From the NCBI GenBank assembly GCA_035627955.1, contig DASPKU010000022.1, forward strand, positions 1 through 64,000: 64,000 nt of DNA, read 5' to 3'. The notes below the pieces were generated by a model that was not told where the DNA came from, did not search any database, and was given only the letters and a program-made list of their open reading frames with translations. Below, piece after piece: positions 25,841 to 34,089 of the stretch. A program made the translations under genes and the position numbers. Positions within the stretch are counted from its first letter, which is position 1; every line of letters starts with the position of its first letter. The DNA is from Phycisphaerales bacterium. Lineage in GTDB: Bacteria; Planctomycetota; Phycisphaerae; Phycisphaerales; UBA1924.

Positions 25841-25867
25841 GCAAAGGGCAAAGGGCAAAGGGCAAAT
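25841..25867. repeat. 7-bp tandem repeat in the thrS leader
   Basis: Three copies of GCAAAGG plus a partial fourth lie 11-37 bp upstream of the thrS ATG (CCTTTGC on the coding strand). Length changes here could alter expression, but no evidence of phase variation is visible. Confidence 0.5.
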
Positions 25868-25880
25868 AGGAATCGGCAGA

Positions 25881-26117
25881 TTAGCTGGGATTGCTGGGGG
25901 CGTAGAGGCGGAGGGCTTCGCACTCGGGGCAGCGGTAGGCGACGACCTTGTAGCCCTGTTTGACCTGCGAGCGCTTCGCGTCCCCGGACCAGAAGCTCGC
26001 TTCCGGCGTGCCGGGGCACCAGCGCGGCAGGTGGATGGAGTCATAGTGTCCCATGTCGGTCAGGAATCCGGGCTCCATTTCCTTCTGGCACACGAGGCAC
26101 ACAGGTTTACCCGCCAT
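25881..26117 (-). CDS. Small zinc-ribbon protein (DUF6487-like)
   Basis: 78 residues with two Cys pairs, CLVC near the N-terminus and CPEC near the C-terminus (YRCPECEALRLYAP), arranged to bind one zinc. Between them is LPRWCPGTPEASFW, as in the family of short bacterial proteins with W/F-rich centres. The role is unknown. It is 50 bp upstream of thrS on the same strand, and a terminator separates it from the next gene upstream. Confidence 0.72.
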   Translation of the reverse strand: MAGKPVCLVCQKEMEPGFLTDMGHYDSIHLPRWCPGTPEASFWSGDAKRSQVKQGYKVVAYRCPECEALRLYAPSNPS

Positions 26118-26137
26118 TGGTCGAAACTCCTGCTACG

Positions 26138-26164
26138 AAAAAAGCCCGGTCATTGCCGGGCTTT
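26138..26164 (-). terminator. Rho-independent terminator
   Basis: On the minus strand the stem GCCCGG-caatga-CCGGGC is followed by six T. It terminates the membrane/zinc-ribbon gene at 26285-26677. The rest of the gap to 26284 shows nothing clear. Confidence 0.85.
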
Positions 26165-26284
26165 GTGGGATCGGTGCTGGCCGCGGTTGCCGGTTAGCCG
26201 CGGTGTCGGTCAGGGGTCGTCGTCGTAGTCGTGGTGGTGTTTGCCCGCATACTGGCCAAGCGTAGGCACGCACTGCTCCGCGGG

Positions 26285-26677
26285 TCAGGCGGAGGCGCTC
26301 CCGCACTCAGGGCACGCTGTAGAGGGCGGCAGCCCCGTGCGGTCGTACCCGCACCGGCACCTCGCGGGGCCGCTCAGCGTTCGGTTGATCACCACCCGCC
26401 GCAGGGCCTCCCAGGAGAGGGCTCCCGCCGCGACCGCCGGCACGACCGCACACAAAGCGGCGATCGCATCGCCCCCGCGCCCGTGCAGTTTCGCTGTGAG
26501 CCCGGTTCTGACCAGCACCATGGGCAGTATCACCAGAACCGCGAACGTGACCACCATGAACAGGAAGAGGCCAACCGTTGCGCACCAGCCGCTGTTGAAC
26601 CGCTGGAGGTAGTGCCACCGCTCCCTCTTTGGCAGGTGAGCCAATGCCGGGTGCTTCATGGGCGAGCGGAGGTCCAT
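26285..26677 (-). CDS. Two-TM membrane protein with C-terminal zinc ribbon
   Basis: 130 residues: membrane segments at about 33-56 and 76-94, then a cytoplasmic zinc ribbon CRCGYDRTGLPPSTACPECG, a hallmark of many uncharacterised planctomycete membrane proteins. ATG 26677 is used; ATG 26659 (MKHPALAHLPKRERW) is equally possible. It ends in a rho-independent terminator. No function is known. Confidence 0.7.
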   Translation of the reverse strand: MDLRSPMKHPALAHLPKRERWHYLQRFNSGWCATVGLFLFMVVTFAVLVILPMVLVRTGLTAKLHGRGGDAIAALCAVVPAVAAGALSWEALRRVVINRTLSGPARCRCGYDRTGLPPSTACPECGSASA

Positions 26678-26704
26678 TGGATGATCACCAGTGCCGTCAC
26701 GCTG

Positions 26705-27379
26705 CTACTTCGCCATACCCACCACCGCGTCCACCATCTTGCCGATGCCCTCGAACACCTCGTGCGGCCGGGCGTCGAACATGTACGCGGGCGTCGTCAC
26801 GACGCGGTTGACCTCGTCGGTGTAGGCCTCGGCCACGCTGCGGGGCACGTGCGTCGCCCCCATCGTCTTGATCGCCTCGGCGGTCTGCTCGTCGGTGCCG
26901 ATGGTGACTTTCACGCCCGGGCCATCCTTCCGCGTGCCGAGCACCCGGGCCGCGAGCACCGGCGCGATGCAGCACAGGCCCACTGGCTTCTTTGCGCCGT
27001 GGAAGGCCTTGAGGACGCGGCTGATGTCGGGCAGCACCTCGCAGTCATGGCCCTTGCTGGCGAAGTCGCACAGGTTCTTGGCCGCGCCGTAACCGCCGGG
27101 CAGGATGGCCGCGGAGAACTGGGCGGGGTCGAGCTTTTCGAGCGGCGTGATCTCACCGCGCGTGATCCGCGCCGCCTCCACCATCATGTTCCGGGTGTGG
27201 CCGGGCTGGGCTTTGTTGGTCGCGTGGTTCACCACGTCCTGCTGCGGGGCATCGGGCGCGAAGCACCGGAACTCGCGCCCGTGCTTCGACAGGTGGATGA
27301 GGATGCTCACCGCCTCCTGGATCTCGCTGCCGTCCATCTTGCCGCAACCAGACAGAATCACCGCGATTGGGAGAGGCAT
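26705..27379 (-). CDS. elbB: ElbB-like DJ-1/PfpI superfamily protein (glyoxalase III-like)
   Basis: 224 residues. The N-terminus AVILSGCGKMDGSEIQEAV and the segment PGGYGAAKNLCDFA are characteristic of ElbB/ElbA. The nucleophile-elbow Cys is in GLCCIAPVLAARV. ElbB of Escherichia coli has weak glyoxalase activity and was linked to isoprenoid synthesis; the physiological role is unsettled. It is downstream of pyrD on the same strand but separated from it by a palindromic element. Confidence 0.88.
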   Translation of the reverse strand: MPLPIAVILSGCGKMDGSEIQEAVSILIHLSKHGREFRCFAPDAPQQDVVNHATNKAQPGHTRNMMVEAARITRGEITPLEKLDPAQFSAAILPGGYGAAKNLCDFASKGHDCEVLPDISRVLKAFHGAKKPVGLCCIAPVLAARVLGTRKDGPGVKVTIGTDEQTAEAIKTMGATHVPRSVAEAYTDEVNRVVTTPAYMFDARPHEVFEGIGKMVDAVVGMAK

Positions 27380-27426
27380 GGTGTGCTCCTGGATTGCAGA
27401 TAGTACATCGCTGACGCGAAGGCCCT

Positions 27427-27526
27427 ACCGCGGAGGTTGCGGAGTAGGCGGAGTTCCGCGGAGAAAAAACTAGATCAGAGTTTCAGACTCCGCGCGACTC
27501 CGCCCCCTCCGCGAAACTTCCGCGGT
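27427..27526. repeat. Inverted doublet, GCGGAG family, copy 2
   Basis: Left arm 27427-27463 and right arm 27488-27526 are near-complete inverted copies of ACCGCGGAGG...GGCGGAG...CGCGGAG with a 24-bp A/T-richer loop. It fills the elbB-pyrD gap and could act as a terminator or mRNA-end hairpin. Confidence 0.7.
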
Positions 27527-27544
27527 GGTGCCTTGAACTCCCGC

Positions 27545-28555
27545 TCAGAGCCGCAGCCCACCCACGAGGTCCCCGATGCTCGCCGCGTGCTGCCGCGTGA
27601 GCCACTTTTCCAACCCTATGGCCACCTTGTGCGGCGTCTTGGGGTCCGCAAACAGGGCCGTGCCGATCTGCACTGCGCTCGCCCCCGCCAGAATGAACTC
27701 CGCCGCGTGGTGCCAGCGCGTCACGCCGCCGATCCCGATCAGCGGCGTCTGCGTCTGCTTGGCGATGGTCCGGTGCACGTCGTACACCAGCTTTACGGCG
27801 ACATTGTGCACCGCCGGGCCCGAGAGCCCGCCCGTCACGTTCGCCAAACGCGGCCGTCTCGTCTCCACATCAATCGCCATCGCGGGGATCGTGTTGCTGA
27901 TGCACAGCCCATCCGCCCCCGGGCGCGAGTTAGGCCCGCCCGGCTCGCCACCGGGTTCGATGGCGGCGCGGGCGATCTCCGCCATGCCTGGCTTGCCGCT
28001 GGCGATGGGCGAGAGCTTTACGAACAGCCGCTTGGTCTTCAGCACCGGGCGCACCTCGCGGATGAGCTGCGAGAGCTGCTCGGTATCCGCCGAGAACTCG
28101 CACCCGCCGTGCACGTTCGGGCACGACACGTTGAGCTCCAGCGCCGGGATCGACGGGATCGGCTCCAGCGCCGCCGCCACGCGGCAGTAGTCCTCGATCG
28201 AGTACCCCGCCACCGACGCGATCACCGTCGTCGGCACCTGCGGTACCCGCGGTGCGTAATCGCGCACGAAGGCGTCCACGCCCACGTTCGCCAGCCCGAT
28301 CGCGTTCAGCATCCCCGCGTCCGTCGGCAGGATGCGCCACGTCTGGTTTCCGTCGCGTGGCTGGGCGGTGATCGACTTGGTCACCACCGCGCCCACCCGC
28401 GAGAGGTCGAGCACATCGGCGAGCTCGCTCAGCGTCCCCGCGGTCCCGGCCGCGAGCATTATGGGCGAGAACAGCGGGATCCCGGCAAGATTGGTGGAGA
28501 GCGAGGGCACGCCCAGAGCGTACCCGGCAGGATCAGCCGGGGTGCGACGGGTCAC
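27545..28555 (-). CDS. pyrD: Dihydroorotate dehydrogenase, class 1
   Basis: Oxidises dihydroorotate to orotate with FMN in pyrimidine synthesis. It has LFSPIMLAAGTAGT, NAIGLANVGVDAF, LELNVSCPNVHGGCEF (catalytic-base Cys, typical of class 1), VKLSP, GGLSGPAVHNVA and GIGGV, with ILAGASAVQIGTALF near the C-terminus. Soluble, no membrane anchor. GTG 28555 gives 336 residues; GTG 28510 also fits the family start. It follows a small polar-protein gene by 12 bp. pyrG, another pyrimidine gene, is 20 kb away. Confidence 0.93.
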   Translation of the reverse strand: MTRRTPADPAGYALGVPSLSTNLAGIPLFSPIMLAAGTAGTLSELADVLDLSRVGAVVTKSITAQPRDGNQTWRILPTDAGMLNAIGLANVGVDAFVRDYAPRVPQVPTTVIASVAGYSIEDYCRVAAALEPIPSIPALELNVSCPNVHGGCEFSADTEQLSQLIREVRPVLKTKRLFVKLSPIASGKPGMAEIARAAIEPGGEPGGPNSRPGADGLCISNTIPAMAIDVETRRPRLANVTGGLSGPAVHNVAVKLVYDVHRTIAKQTQTPLIGIGGVTRWHHAAEFILAGASAVQIGTALFADPKTPHKVAIGLEKWLTRQHAASIGDLVGGLRL

Positions 28556-28567
28556 CGCCCGCGCCGC

Positions 28568-28870
28568 TTACTCCGACCGTCGAATCCACCCCGGAGGGTC
28601 GCTCGCCGGGAACGACTCCTCCGAGGCTTCCGTCACCACGTCATCGATGTTCGCTGCGTTCCCGCCCTTCCGCTCGCCGCTCTCCTCCCTGGCCACGGGC
28701 TCGGGCTTGGGGTACTGGTGCGGCGGCGGGTTGATCTCCCGCCCCGGCGTGTTCGTCGGCTGGGCCGACGCCGGTGACGGGCTGGTGGTGGGGGTGTTGT
28801 AATCGGACGAGGTGGGGCGCTTGCCCTCGCTCTCCCGGTTGTGCTCGTACTGCGGGCTGCGGTCCTGCAT
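28568..28870 (-). CDS. Small hydrophilic protein with EESFPASDPPGW motif
   Basis: 100 residues, very polar and Pro/Ser/Asn-rich, probably disordered (YNTPTTSPSPASAQPTNTPG). The C-terminal VVTEASEESFPASDPPGWIRR contains the short motif EESFPASDPP found at the ends of many small bacterial proteins of unknown role. ATG 28870 is chosen because a strong GGAGGA stands 5 bp upstream. Possibly cotranscribed with pyrD (12-bp gap). Confidence 0.72.
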   Translation of the reverse strand: MQDRSPQYEHNRESEGKRPTSSDYNTPTTSPSPASAQPTNTPGREINPPPHQYPKPEPVAREESGERKGGNAANIDDVVTEASEESFPASDPPGWIRRSE

Positions 28871-29117
28871 GGAGTCCTCCTTTGGTCTCTTCATACGCGA
28901 CCGGTACAAGCGCGGCCGGTAGTCGAGGTCAGCAGAGTCTCAACTCAGCGGGAATCGGATTGAGGAACACCAAGTGGGGCACACGCACCCGGGCCAAACA
29001 CGGGAGATTCATCGATGCCTTAGCGGTGGCAGTGAGAGTGTGGGTTCAGGAGCGGTGTTCACATCAAGCACAGAGCCCGCACGCGGTTACAGCGGGCACA
29101 TCACAAGGAAGAAACGC

Positions 29118-29717
29118 ATGAAACGCATCGCAGTTCTCACCATCGGGGCGATGATGCTGGCCGGCTTCACGGCCTGCGAGCAGTCCAACGACAACAACGC
29201 CGCCCGGCGCGGCAACGTGCAGCGCAACCAGGGCACCACCACGACGACGCCCAGCCCCAGCGCGACCAACAACGACCTCAACACCGGCGCCGGCAGCAAC
29301 CGTGGCACCAGCGGGTCCAGCGGTAGCAGCCAGACCGCCATGCACACGCAGATGCTGACTCAGTGGAAGTCAGAGATCGGCGACGTGCAGACCCGCGTGC
29401 AGGGCCTGCAGACGCGCATCGACAGCTACCAGGGCACCGACAAGGACCAGATCCAGCAGCAGTACAAGGACCTCCAGCAGCAGGTCCAGCAGCTGAACAC
29501 CCAGGTGCAGACCTTCAACGTCAGCGACACCGGCAGCTTCGATCAGTTCAAGAATGACTTCACCACCAAGATGAACCAGATCAACCAGCAGCACCAGCAG
29601 CTGGAGCAGAAGCTGAACCAGGCGCCGATGAGCGACCCCAGCACCCCGCCCTCGGATACGCAGCCGACCGAACCGGCCCAGCCCGAGAGCGACCCCGCGA
29701 CGCCGCGCAACCCCTGA
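29118..29717 (+). CDS. Coiled-coil lipoprotein, function unknown
   Basis: 199 residues with a lipoprotein signal (MKRIAVLTIGAMMLAGFTAC, lipid-modified Cys20). A Thr/Ser/Asn-rich spacer of about 60 residues leads into a Gln-rich coiled coil (IQQQYKDLQQQVQQLNTQVQ) and a Pro/Thr/Glu tail. AAGGAA lies 7 bp before ATG 29118. The 28871-29117 gap upstream must hold its promoter, but I see no convincing -35/-10. A terminator follows 39 bp after the stop. Confidence 0.82.
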   Translation: MKRIAVLTIGAMMLAGFTACEQSNDNNAARRGNVQRNQGTTTTTPSPSATNNDLNTGAGSNRGTSGSSGSSQTAMHTQMLTQWKSEIGDVQTRVQGLQTRIDSYQGTDKDQIQQQYKDLQQQVQQLNTQVQTFNVSDTGSFDQFKNDFTTKMNQINQQHQQLEQKLNQAPMSDPSTPPSDTQPTEPAQPESDPATPRNP

Positions 29718-29756
29718 GCCGCGCCGCGTGACACTTGAACAGAGCTGAAGACCAGG

Positions 29757-29789
29757 GCCCCCTCGCGGGAGGGGGCTTCTTTCGTTTTG
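29757..29789 (+). terminator. Rho-independent terminator
   Basis: Stem GCCCCCTC / GAGGGGGC (29757-29764 and 29769-29776) with a four-base loop, then TTCTTTCGTTTT. It ends the coiled-coil lipoprotein transcript. Confidence 0.85.
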
Positions 29790-29823
29790 CTCCGCGATGC
29801 ACTTGCCGCACCCGCAGGCTGTT

Positions 29824-30012
29824 TCACCGCTCCGGTGTATCCGGGCTGTTCAGCGGCGTCGCCCCGAACCCGCCCGTGTCGTGCGATTGATCGGACTGCT
29901 GCTGGTGCGGCCGCGGCAGCGGCGGCGTAAACCCCCGCTCCTCGTCGGCGGGGTTGTAGCAGCCCGCGATCGGCAGCAGCACGAGGCACGTCACGACGGC
30001 GATGGATCGCAT
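29824..30012 (-). CDS. Small lipoprotein
   Basis: 62 residues: MRSIAVVTCLVLLPIAGC is a lipoprotein signal with lipid-modified Cys18, followed by a short polar Pro/Gln-rich tail (PPLPRPHQQQ, PLNSPDTPER). No domain. It is convergent with the preceding lipoprotein gene. Confidence 0.65.
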   Translation of the reverse strand: MRSIAVVTCLVLLPIAGCYNPADEERGFTPPLPRPHQQQSDQSHDTGGFGATPLNSPDTPER

Positions 30013-30153
30013 GCCTCAAAGGTGCCACAGGTTGGGCTACTCGCACACGGACCACGACCGTCCGGGCACGGTCGTGCCAGGTTCCCCGCGAATGAAGCTG
30101 GATTCGACCCGGTCACACGCGAGCCGGTGGGTTGGGCGGGGTATGGTGTAGGC

Positions 30154-30507
30154 ATGAGCGGGGCCCAGCAAGTGCTGACATGGACGGTGCTTCTCTCCCG
30201 GTGGATGGAGTTCGCCAAGTCCTCCGTTGCCCTGCCCAAGGGCGGCGAGGCCGGACGCGTTCGGCGGGCCGTGCCCGCCCTCATCGGCCTCCAGGCCGTG
30301 ACGTACGCCCTCGCCGAGGTCCCGCTCCTGCCCTCCGAAGAGCAGAGCTTCGCCCGCGACCGCGCCGAGGTGCTCATCAAGCGCTACCAGGCCGAGCTCC
30401 ACGGCATCTGGGAGGGCGAGCCCCTGCCCGAGGCCATCGAAGAGAGCGTTAGCGACGCCCTCGCCTCCCTCGCCGTGCTCGAGGCGAGCCTGCACAACTG
30501 GGCCTGA
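30154..30507 (+). CDS. Hypothetical 117-residue helical protein
   Basis: Mostly amphipathic helices (VLTWTVLLSRWMEFAKSSVAL, ALIGLQAVTYALAEVPLLP, FARDRAEVLIKRYQAELHGIW) and a C-terminal helix EESVSDALASLAVLEASLHNW. No signal peptide or recognised domain. Codon use is GC-rich at third positions like its neighbours, so it is probably a true gene. ATG 30154 is used. Confidence 0.65.
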   Translation: MSGAQQVLTWTVLLSRWMEFAKSSVALPKGGEAGRVRRAVPALIGLQAVTYALAEVPLLPSEEQSFARDRAEVLIKRYQAELHGIWEGEPLPEAIEESVSDALASLAVLEASLHNWA

Positions 30508-30617
30508 GCAACCGCCCGCCGCCCCGTCTGCGGCGTTCTCGGGCCTCCGGTTTGCCTGCACCGGCGGCAAATATTTCGTAACTTCCCATCAGCGGCGTGG
30601 ACTTCGAGGAGTCTGCC

Positions 30618-30806
30618 ATGCGCAAGCTCGGCGTGCTGATGATCGCTCTCGGGATGCTGCTCTTCCTCGGCCCTGTCGTCGGGGCCAGAGTCGAACTCCT
30701 CCGCTGGACCGCGGCCGTGGACACCTGGGGCCCCATGGTCGGCCTCATGATCAAAACCGTGGTCCTGGTCATGGGCGTGGTCATGTCGCTCTCGAGCAAG
30801 GCCTAG
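30618..30806 (+). CDS. Two-TM small membrane protein, paralogue 1
   Basis: 62 residues: MRKLGVLMIALGMLLFLGP and VGLMIKTVVLVMGVVMSL are the two membrane helices. GAGGAG lies 6 bp before ATG 30618. It shares the pattern MRxxG...LxW...WGxxxG...GxVM with the next gene, so the pair looks like a tandem duplication. Function unknown. Confidence 0.7.
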   Translation: MRKLGVLMIALGMLLFLGPVVGARVELLRWTAAVDTWGPMVGLMIKTVVLVMGVVMSLSSKA

Positions 30807-30871
30807 CTCGAAGGCCCGGTCCCGGTATGCTGGACCCGGCCCGCGCCAGACCCGCGGGCCGGGGAGGCACC

Positions 30872-31105
30872 ATGCGAAGCTGGGGCATCTGGTTCATCAT
30901 CATGGGCGCGGGCTCGTTCCTGCTGCACTACATCAACATGGAGTTCATCCTGCTGAGCTGGGTGGACCTGTGGGGTGCCACCATCGGCAACGTCATCCGC
31001 GTCGGCTTCATCGCGCTGGGCATCGTCATGGTCGCCCTGGGCCGCCCCGACGCCGACGCCCCCGTGCAGAGCACCCGCCCTACCGACCAGCCGCCGCGGC
31101 CGTAA
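30872..31105 (+). CDS. Two-TM small membrane protein, paralogue 2
   Basis: 77 residues. WGIWFIIMGAGSFLLHYI and VIRVGFIALGIVMVALG form two membrane helices, with a Pro/Arg-rich C-terminal tail. GGGGAGG lies 4 bp before ATG 30872. Paralogous to the previous gene. recO starts 9 bp downstream, so cotranscription is likely. Confidence 0.7.
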   Translation: MRSWGIWFIIMGAGSFLLHYINMEFILLSWVDLWGATIGNVIRVGFIALGIVMVALGRPDADAPVQSTRPTDQPPRP

Positions 31106-31114
31106 CCTCTCCGC

Positions 31115-31849
31115 GTGGCGATGGTCACCGACATCGGCGTGTGTATCCGTCAGTGGGACTGGTCCGAGACCAGCCAGACGGTGTCCATCTTCGGGCGTGA
31201 TATCGGCATCGTCCGCGGCCTCGCCAAGGGCGCGAAACGCGAGAACGCCCGCTTCTCCGGCGGGCTCGAGGTCATGACCCGCGCCGAGTACATCGTCTCG
31301 CTCAAGCCCACCGAGGGCCTGATGACCCTCGCCGCGTGGGACCTCCAGGAGACCTTCCCCGCCGCCCGCGCCTCGCTCTCGGCCTTTTACTCGGGCATGA
31401 CCATGCTCGACCTCGTGCACCACGCCCTCCGCGAGCAGGACCCGCACCCGGAGCTCTTTGACGCCCTCCTCGCCGGTCTTCGCGGCCTGGGCACCCCGGC
31501 CGGCGATCGCGTCAGCCTGCTTCGCTTCCTCTGGGCCGTGCTCGGGGAGACCGGCCACCAGCCCGAGCTGGTGCGCGACGTTGACAGCGGAACCGAGCTC
31601 GCGCCCGCACGCTCCTACGCCTTCAACGCCCGCCTGGGGGGCCTCACCCGCGACGCTGGCGAGGGTGGCACCGGCGTCTGGCGCGTGCGTGCCGAGACCG
31701 TCGAGCTGCTGCGGGCCGTGGCCTTCCAGCAGTCCCTCGAGGCGGGCGATCTCGCGGGCGTCGAGCGCGCGACCAAGCTCCTCGCCCTCTACTTCCGCGA
31801 GGTCTTCGCCTGCGAGCTGCCCTCGATCAAGGTCTGGCTGAAGGACTGA
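31115..31849 (+). CDS. recO: DNA repair protein RecO
   Basis: Recombination mediator that works with RecR in RecA loading. The N-terminal OB fold has the strand pattern DIGVCIRQWDWSETSQTVSIF...GRDIGIVRGLAKGAKR, followed by a helical C-terminal domain. The C-terminal Cys zinc cluster of many RecO proteins is absent (only one Cys near the end), as in other RecO lineages. GTG 31115 gives 244 residues; ATG 31121 is an alternative. A family B repeat follows 3 bp after the stop. Confidence 0.82.
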   Translation: MAMVTDIGVCIRQWDWSETSQTVSIFGRDIGIVRGLAKGAKRENARFSGGLEVMTRAEYIVSLKPTEGLMTLAAWDLQETFPAARASLSAFYSGMTMLDLVHHALREQDPHPELFDALLAGLRGLGTPAGDRVSLLRFLWAVLGETGHQPELVRDVDSGTELAPARSYAFNARLGGLTRDAGEGGTGVWRVRAETVELLRAVAFQQSLEAGDLAGVERATKLLALYFREVFACELPSIKVWLKD

Positions 31850-31852
31850 GGA

Positions 31853-31879
31853 CCCGGGGAGGCGGGCTTTCAGCCCGCA
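31853..31879. repeat. Repeat family B, single copy
   Basis: 26 of these 27 bp match one arm of the doublet at 11712-11817, including the palindrome GCGGGCTTTCAGCCCGC. It lies between the convergent recO and M16 peptidase genes and probably forms a terminator hairpin. Confidence 0.75.
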
Positions 31880-31895
31880 CGATCAGTCCGAAATA

Positions 31896-33125
31896 TCACG
31901 CCGGGATCAACCGCCCCGTCGTGCAAGGCTTGATCGGGAACGCCGCGGCCGTCGCCCGCAGGTCGTCCAGCGTTACCGCCCGGATCTTCGCCAGCTCCTC
32001 CTCGAGCGTCGAGTACTTCCCCAGGTACGTCCACTGCCGCCCCAGCCGGTGCATGCGGTCGTGCGGCCGCTCTCCGCCGATGGTCGCCCCCGTCGCCAGC
32101 TTGTTGAGCAGACGATCCAGGTCCTCCTGCGAAAGCGACGCCACCAGCCCATCGAGCTGCTTCTCGATCTCGGCCCAGATCTCGTCCGCACGCTCCGGAT
32201 CACCGGATGCGTACACGAAGAACTCGCCGAACCCGTCGTGCGGGTCGAAGCTCGCCTGCGCATCCTCCGCCAAGCCCGTCTCGATCAGCGACCAGTGGAA
32301 TCGCGAGTTGTCCGGCGCGCCCACGATCTGCGCCAGCAGCGCCGCGGCGTACCGCCGCTGGTCCGCCATCGCCGGCGCCCGGCACAGCCCCAGCATGTAC
32401 GCCCGGTTCACCTTCTCGCTCTTGATCACCAGCTCACCGCCCGCGATCGGCGGGTCGGCGTTGTCCCGCCCGATGCTCGTCGATTGCCACCGCCCGCACA
32501 GCGCCTCGATCTGCCGGCCCACCTTATCGAAGTCCATGTTCCCCGCCAGCGCCACGATCGTGTTGTTGGCGCTGTAGCGATTCTCGAAGTAGGCCATCAT
32601 CTCGTCGCGCTTCATCGCCTTGATGGAGTCGTCTGTCCCCAGCACGCGGTGCGACAGCGGGTGCGTGCCGAAGTGCTTCTCCAGCGTCGCCTCGTACAGC
32701 ACCCAGAACGGGTTGTCCTTGTACATCGCGATCTCTTCGAGGATGACGCCTTTCTCCATGTCGAAGTCGGCCTGCCGCAGCGCCGGCCGCATCATCTGCC
32801 CCAGCATGTCCATGCCCGACTCCAGGTACTCCGGCAGCACGTGCGCGTAGAAGCAGGTCATCTCGTTGCTGGTGAACGCGTTGTTCCGCGCCCCGATCTC
32901 GTCAAAGCGACGGTTCAGCTCGTCGGCCGAGATCGTCTCCGTCCCCTTGAACATCATGTGCTCGAGGAAGTGCGACACTCCCATCAGCGGCGTCGACTCG
33001 TCCCGCGCCCCCGTCTTCACGAAGAAGCCCGCGGCCGCGGTGTGGGCGTTCCGGTCCACCTCCGCGATGATCGTGAGTCCGTTGGGGAGCCGGTGCTGCT
33101 GGAACGAGACGGTGCCTGTCGCCAT
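31896..33125 (-). CDS. M16-family zinc peptidase (pitrilysin-like)
   Basis: 409 residues. The inverted zinc motif HFLEH (HxxEH) is at about residues 51-55, with the distal Glu in the following helix (DMEKGVILEEIAMYKD). YMLGLCRAPAM and an R-Y-like C-terminal region fit the family. There is no obvious signal peptide, so it is probably cytosolic. The single-gene, about 400-residue form resembles the processing-peptidase/PqqL half that dimerises. Convergent with recO. Confidence 0.92.
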   Translation of the reverse strand: MATGTVSFQQHRLPNGLTIIAEVDRNAHTAAAGFFVKTGARDESTPLMGVSHFLEHMMFKGTETISADELNRRFDEIGARNNAFTSNEMTCFYAHVLPEYLESGMDMLGQMMRPALRQADFDMEKGVILEEIAMYKDNPFWVLYEATLEKHFGTHPLSHRVLGTDDSIKAMKRDEMMAYFENRYSANNTIVALAGNMDFDKVGRQIEALCGRWQSTSIGRDNADPPIAGGELVIKSEKVNRAYMLGLCRAPAMADQRRYAAALLAQIVGAPDNSRFHWSLIETGLAEDAQASFDPHDGFGEFFVYASGDPERADEIWAEIEKQLDGLVASLSQEDLDRLLNKLATGATIGGERPHDRMHRLGRQWTYLGKYSTLEEELAKIRAVTLDDLRATAAAFPIKPCTTGRLIPA

Positions 33126-33181
33126 GGTCCGAGTGTACGGGCACGACCGCTGCCGGTGGGGAGGGCAGGTGAGCGCGGCCG

Positions 33182-34066
33182 CTAACGTGCCGCGGGTTTT
33201 CCGGACGCGGGTTCACTCGCAGCCGGCTTCACCGGAGTCTTCGCCCCGGGCGCCGCCTTCGTCTCGGTCCTCGGCTGGTCCTTTGCCGCGGGCGTCCCCG
33301 CCCGAAACTCCACCACCCCCCAGCGCTCCGGCAGGTGCATGTCGATCAGCCCCATCGGCGACCACACCCAGTTGTGCTCGGGCCTGCCGGGCACCTTCAC
33401 GTACTTCCCGTGCTCGATCGTCGTGTCCCACTCCACGCGGGAGAAGTTCACCTTCCACTGCTCGCCGTGCTTGGGCGCCTGCCGCTGCTCGCCGGCGTTG
33501 AGTGCCGGCTCGTGCACGGTGAACGCCGCCCATGGCAGCGCGATCTCCACATCCCACCCGCGGTCCGTGTCCGACGGGTCGTTGGTGGTCCCGTGCACCT
33601 TCACCGCCGTCTTCAGCCCCGCAATGTCGAACTCGTTCTCCCCCTTCCCGCCCTGCCGGTACGGCTTCCGCAGCAGCAGGTCCCACACCGTGTTCAGCGC
33701 GTTGACCTCCAGCTCGTAGTAGTTCTTCGTGTCGCACGAAGGGTTGAGGAACACCTCGAAGTCGTTGTCGTGGAAAATCACCGAGTCCCGCTGCGTGAGT
33801 GTCGCCCACACGTGAGGCTCTTCCATCTCGGCCGCGATGTAGAAGTGCGTGTCGTCCCAGCACATCTTGACCCGTGTGCGGTGGCGCGGGCGCGGCTTCA
33901 GGTCCCCCTCAATGTCCACGAAGTCGTCGGTCCACTGGAACGCAGCCCACTCGGGCTTGCCGATATCGCCGTCGATCACGATCGCCGTTGGCGTCCGCTC
34001 GCACGCGTACGTCTTGAAGGCCGGAGCTGGCGGCAGTGGGGGAGGCGGGGGCGGGGGCTCGAACAT
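33182..34066 (-). CDS. CBM9-like carbohydrate-binding domain protein
   Basis: 294 residues. A poly-Pro N-terminus (MFEPPPPPPPLPPAP) is followed by a CBM9-type beta-sandwich: IDGDIGKPEWAAFQWT, VKMCWDDTHFYIAAEMEEP, VIFHDNDFEVFLNPSCDTKNYYE, WDVEIALPW and WKVNFSRVEWD. The C-terminus is a Lys/Ala/Pro tail. No signal peptide is evident. Divergent from the beta-mannosidase gene 23 bp away, which suggests a shared role in glycan use. Confidence 0.82.
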   Translation of the reverse strand: MFEPPPPPPPLPPAPAFKTYACERTPTAIVIDGDIGKPEWAAFQWTDDFVDIEGDLKPRPRHRTRVKMCWDDTHFYIAAEMEEPHVWATLTQRDSVIFHDNDFEVFLNPSCDTKNYYELEVNALNTVWDLLLRKPYRQGGKGENEFDIAGLKTAVKVHGTTNDPSDTDRGWDVEIALPWAAFTVHEPALNAGEQRQAPKHGEQWKVNFSRVEWDTTIEHGKYVKVPGRPEHNWVWSPMGLIDMHLPERWGVVEFRAGTPAAKDQPRTETKAAPGAKTPVKPAASEPASGKPAAR

Positions 34067-34089
34067 GGGCCGATGGTACCATCGCACCC

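Noticed and set aside
25831-25880. T-box leader of thrS
   Set aside because: The leader is only about 50 bp to the next gene and consists mainly of a 7-bp tandem repeat; no T-box core sequence.
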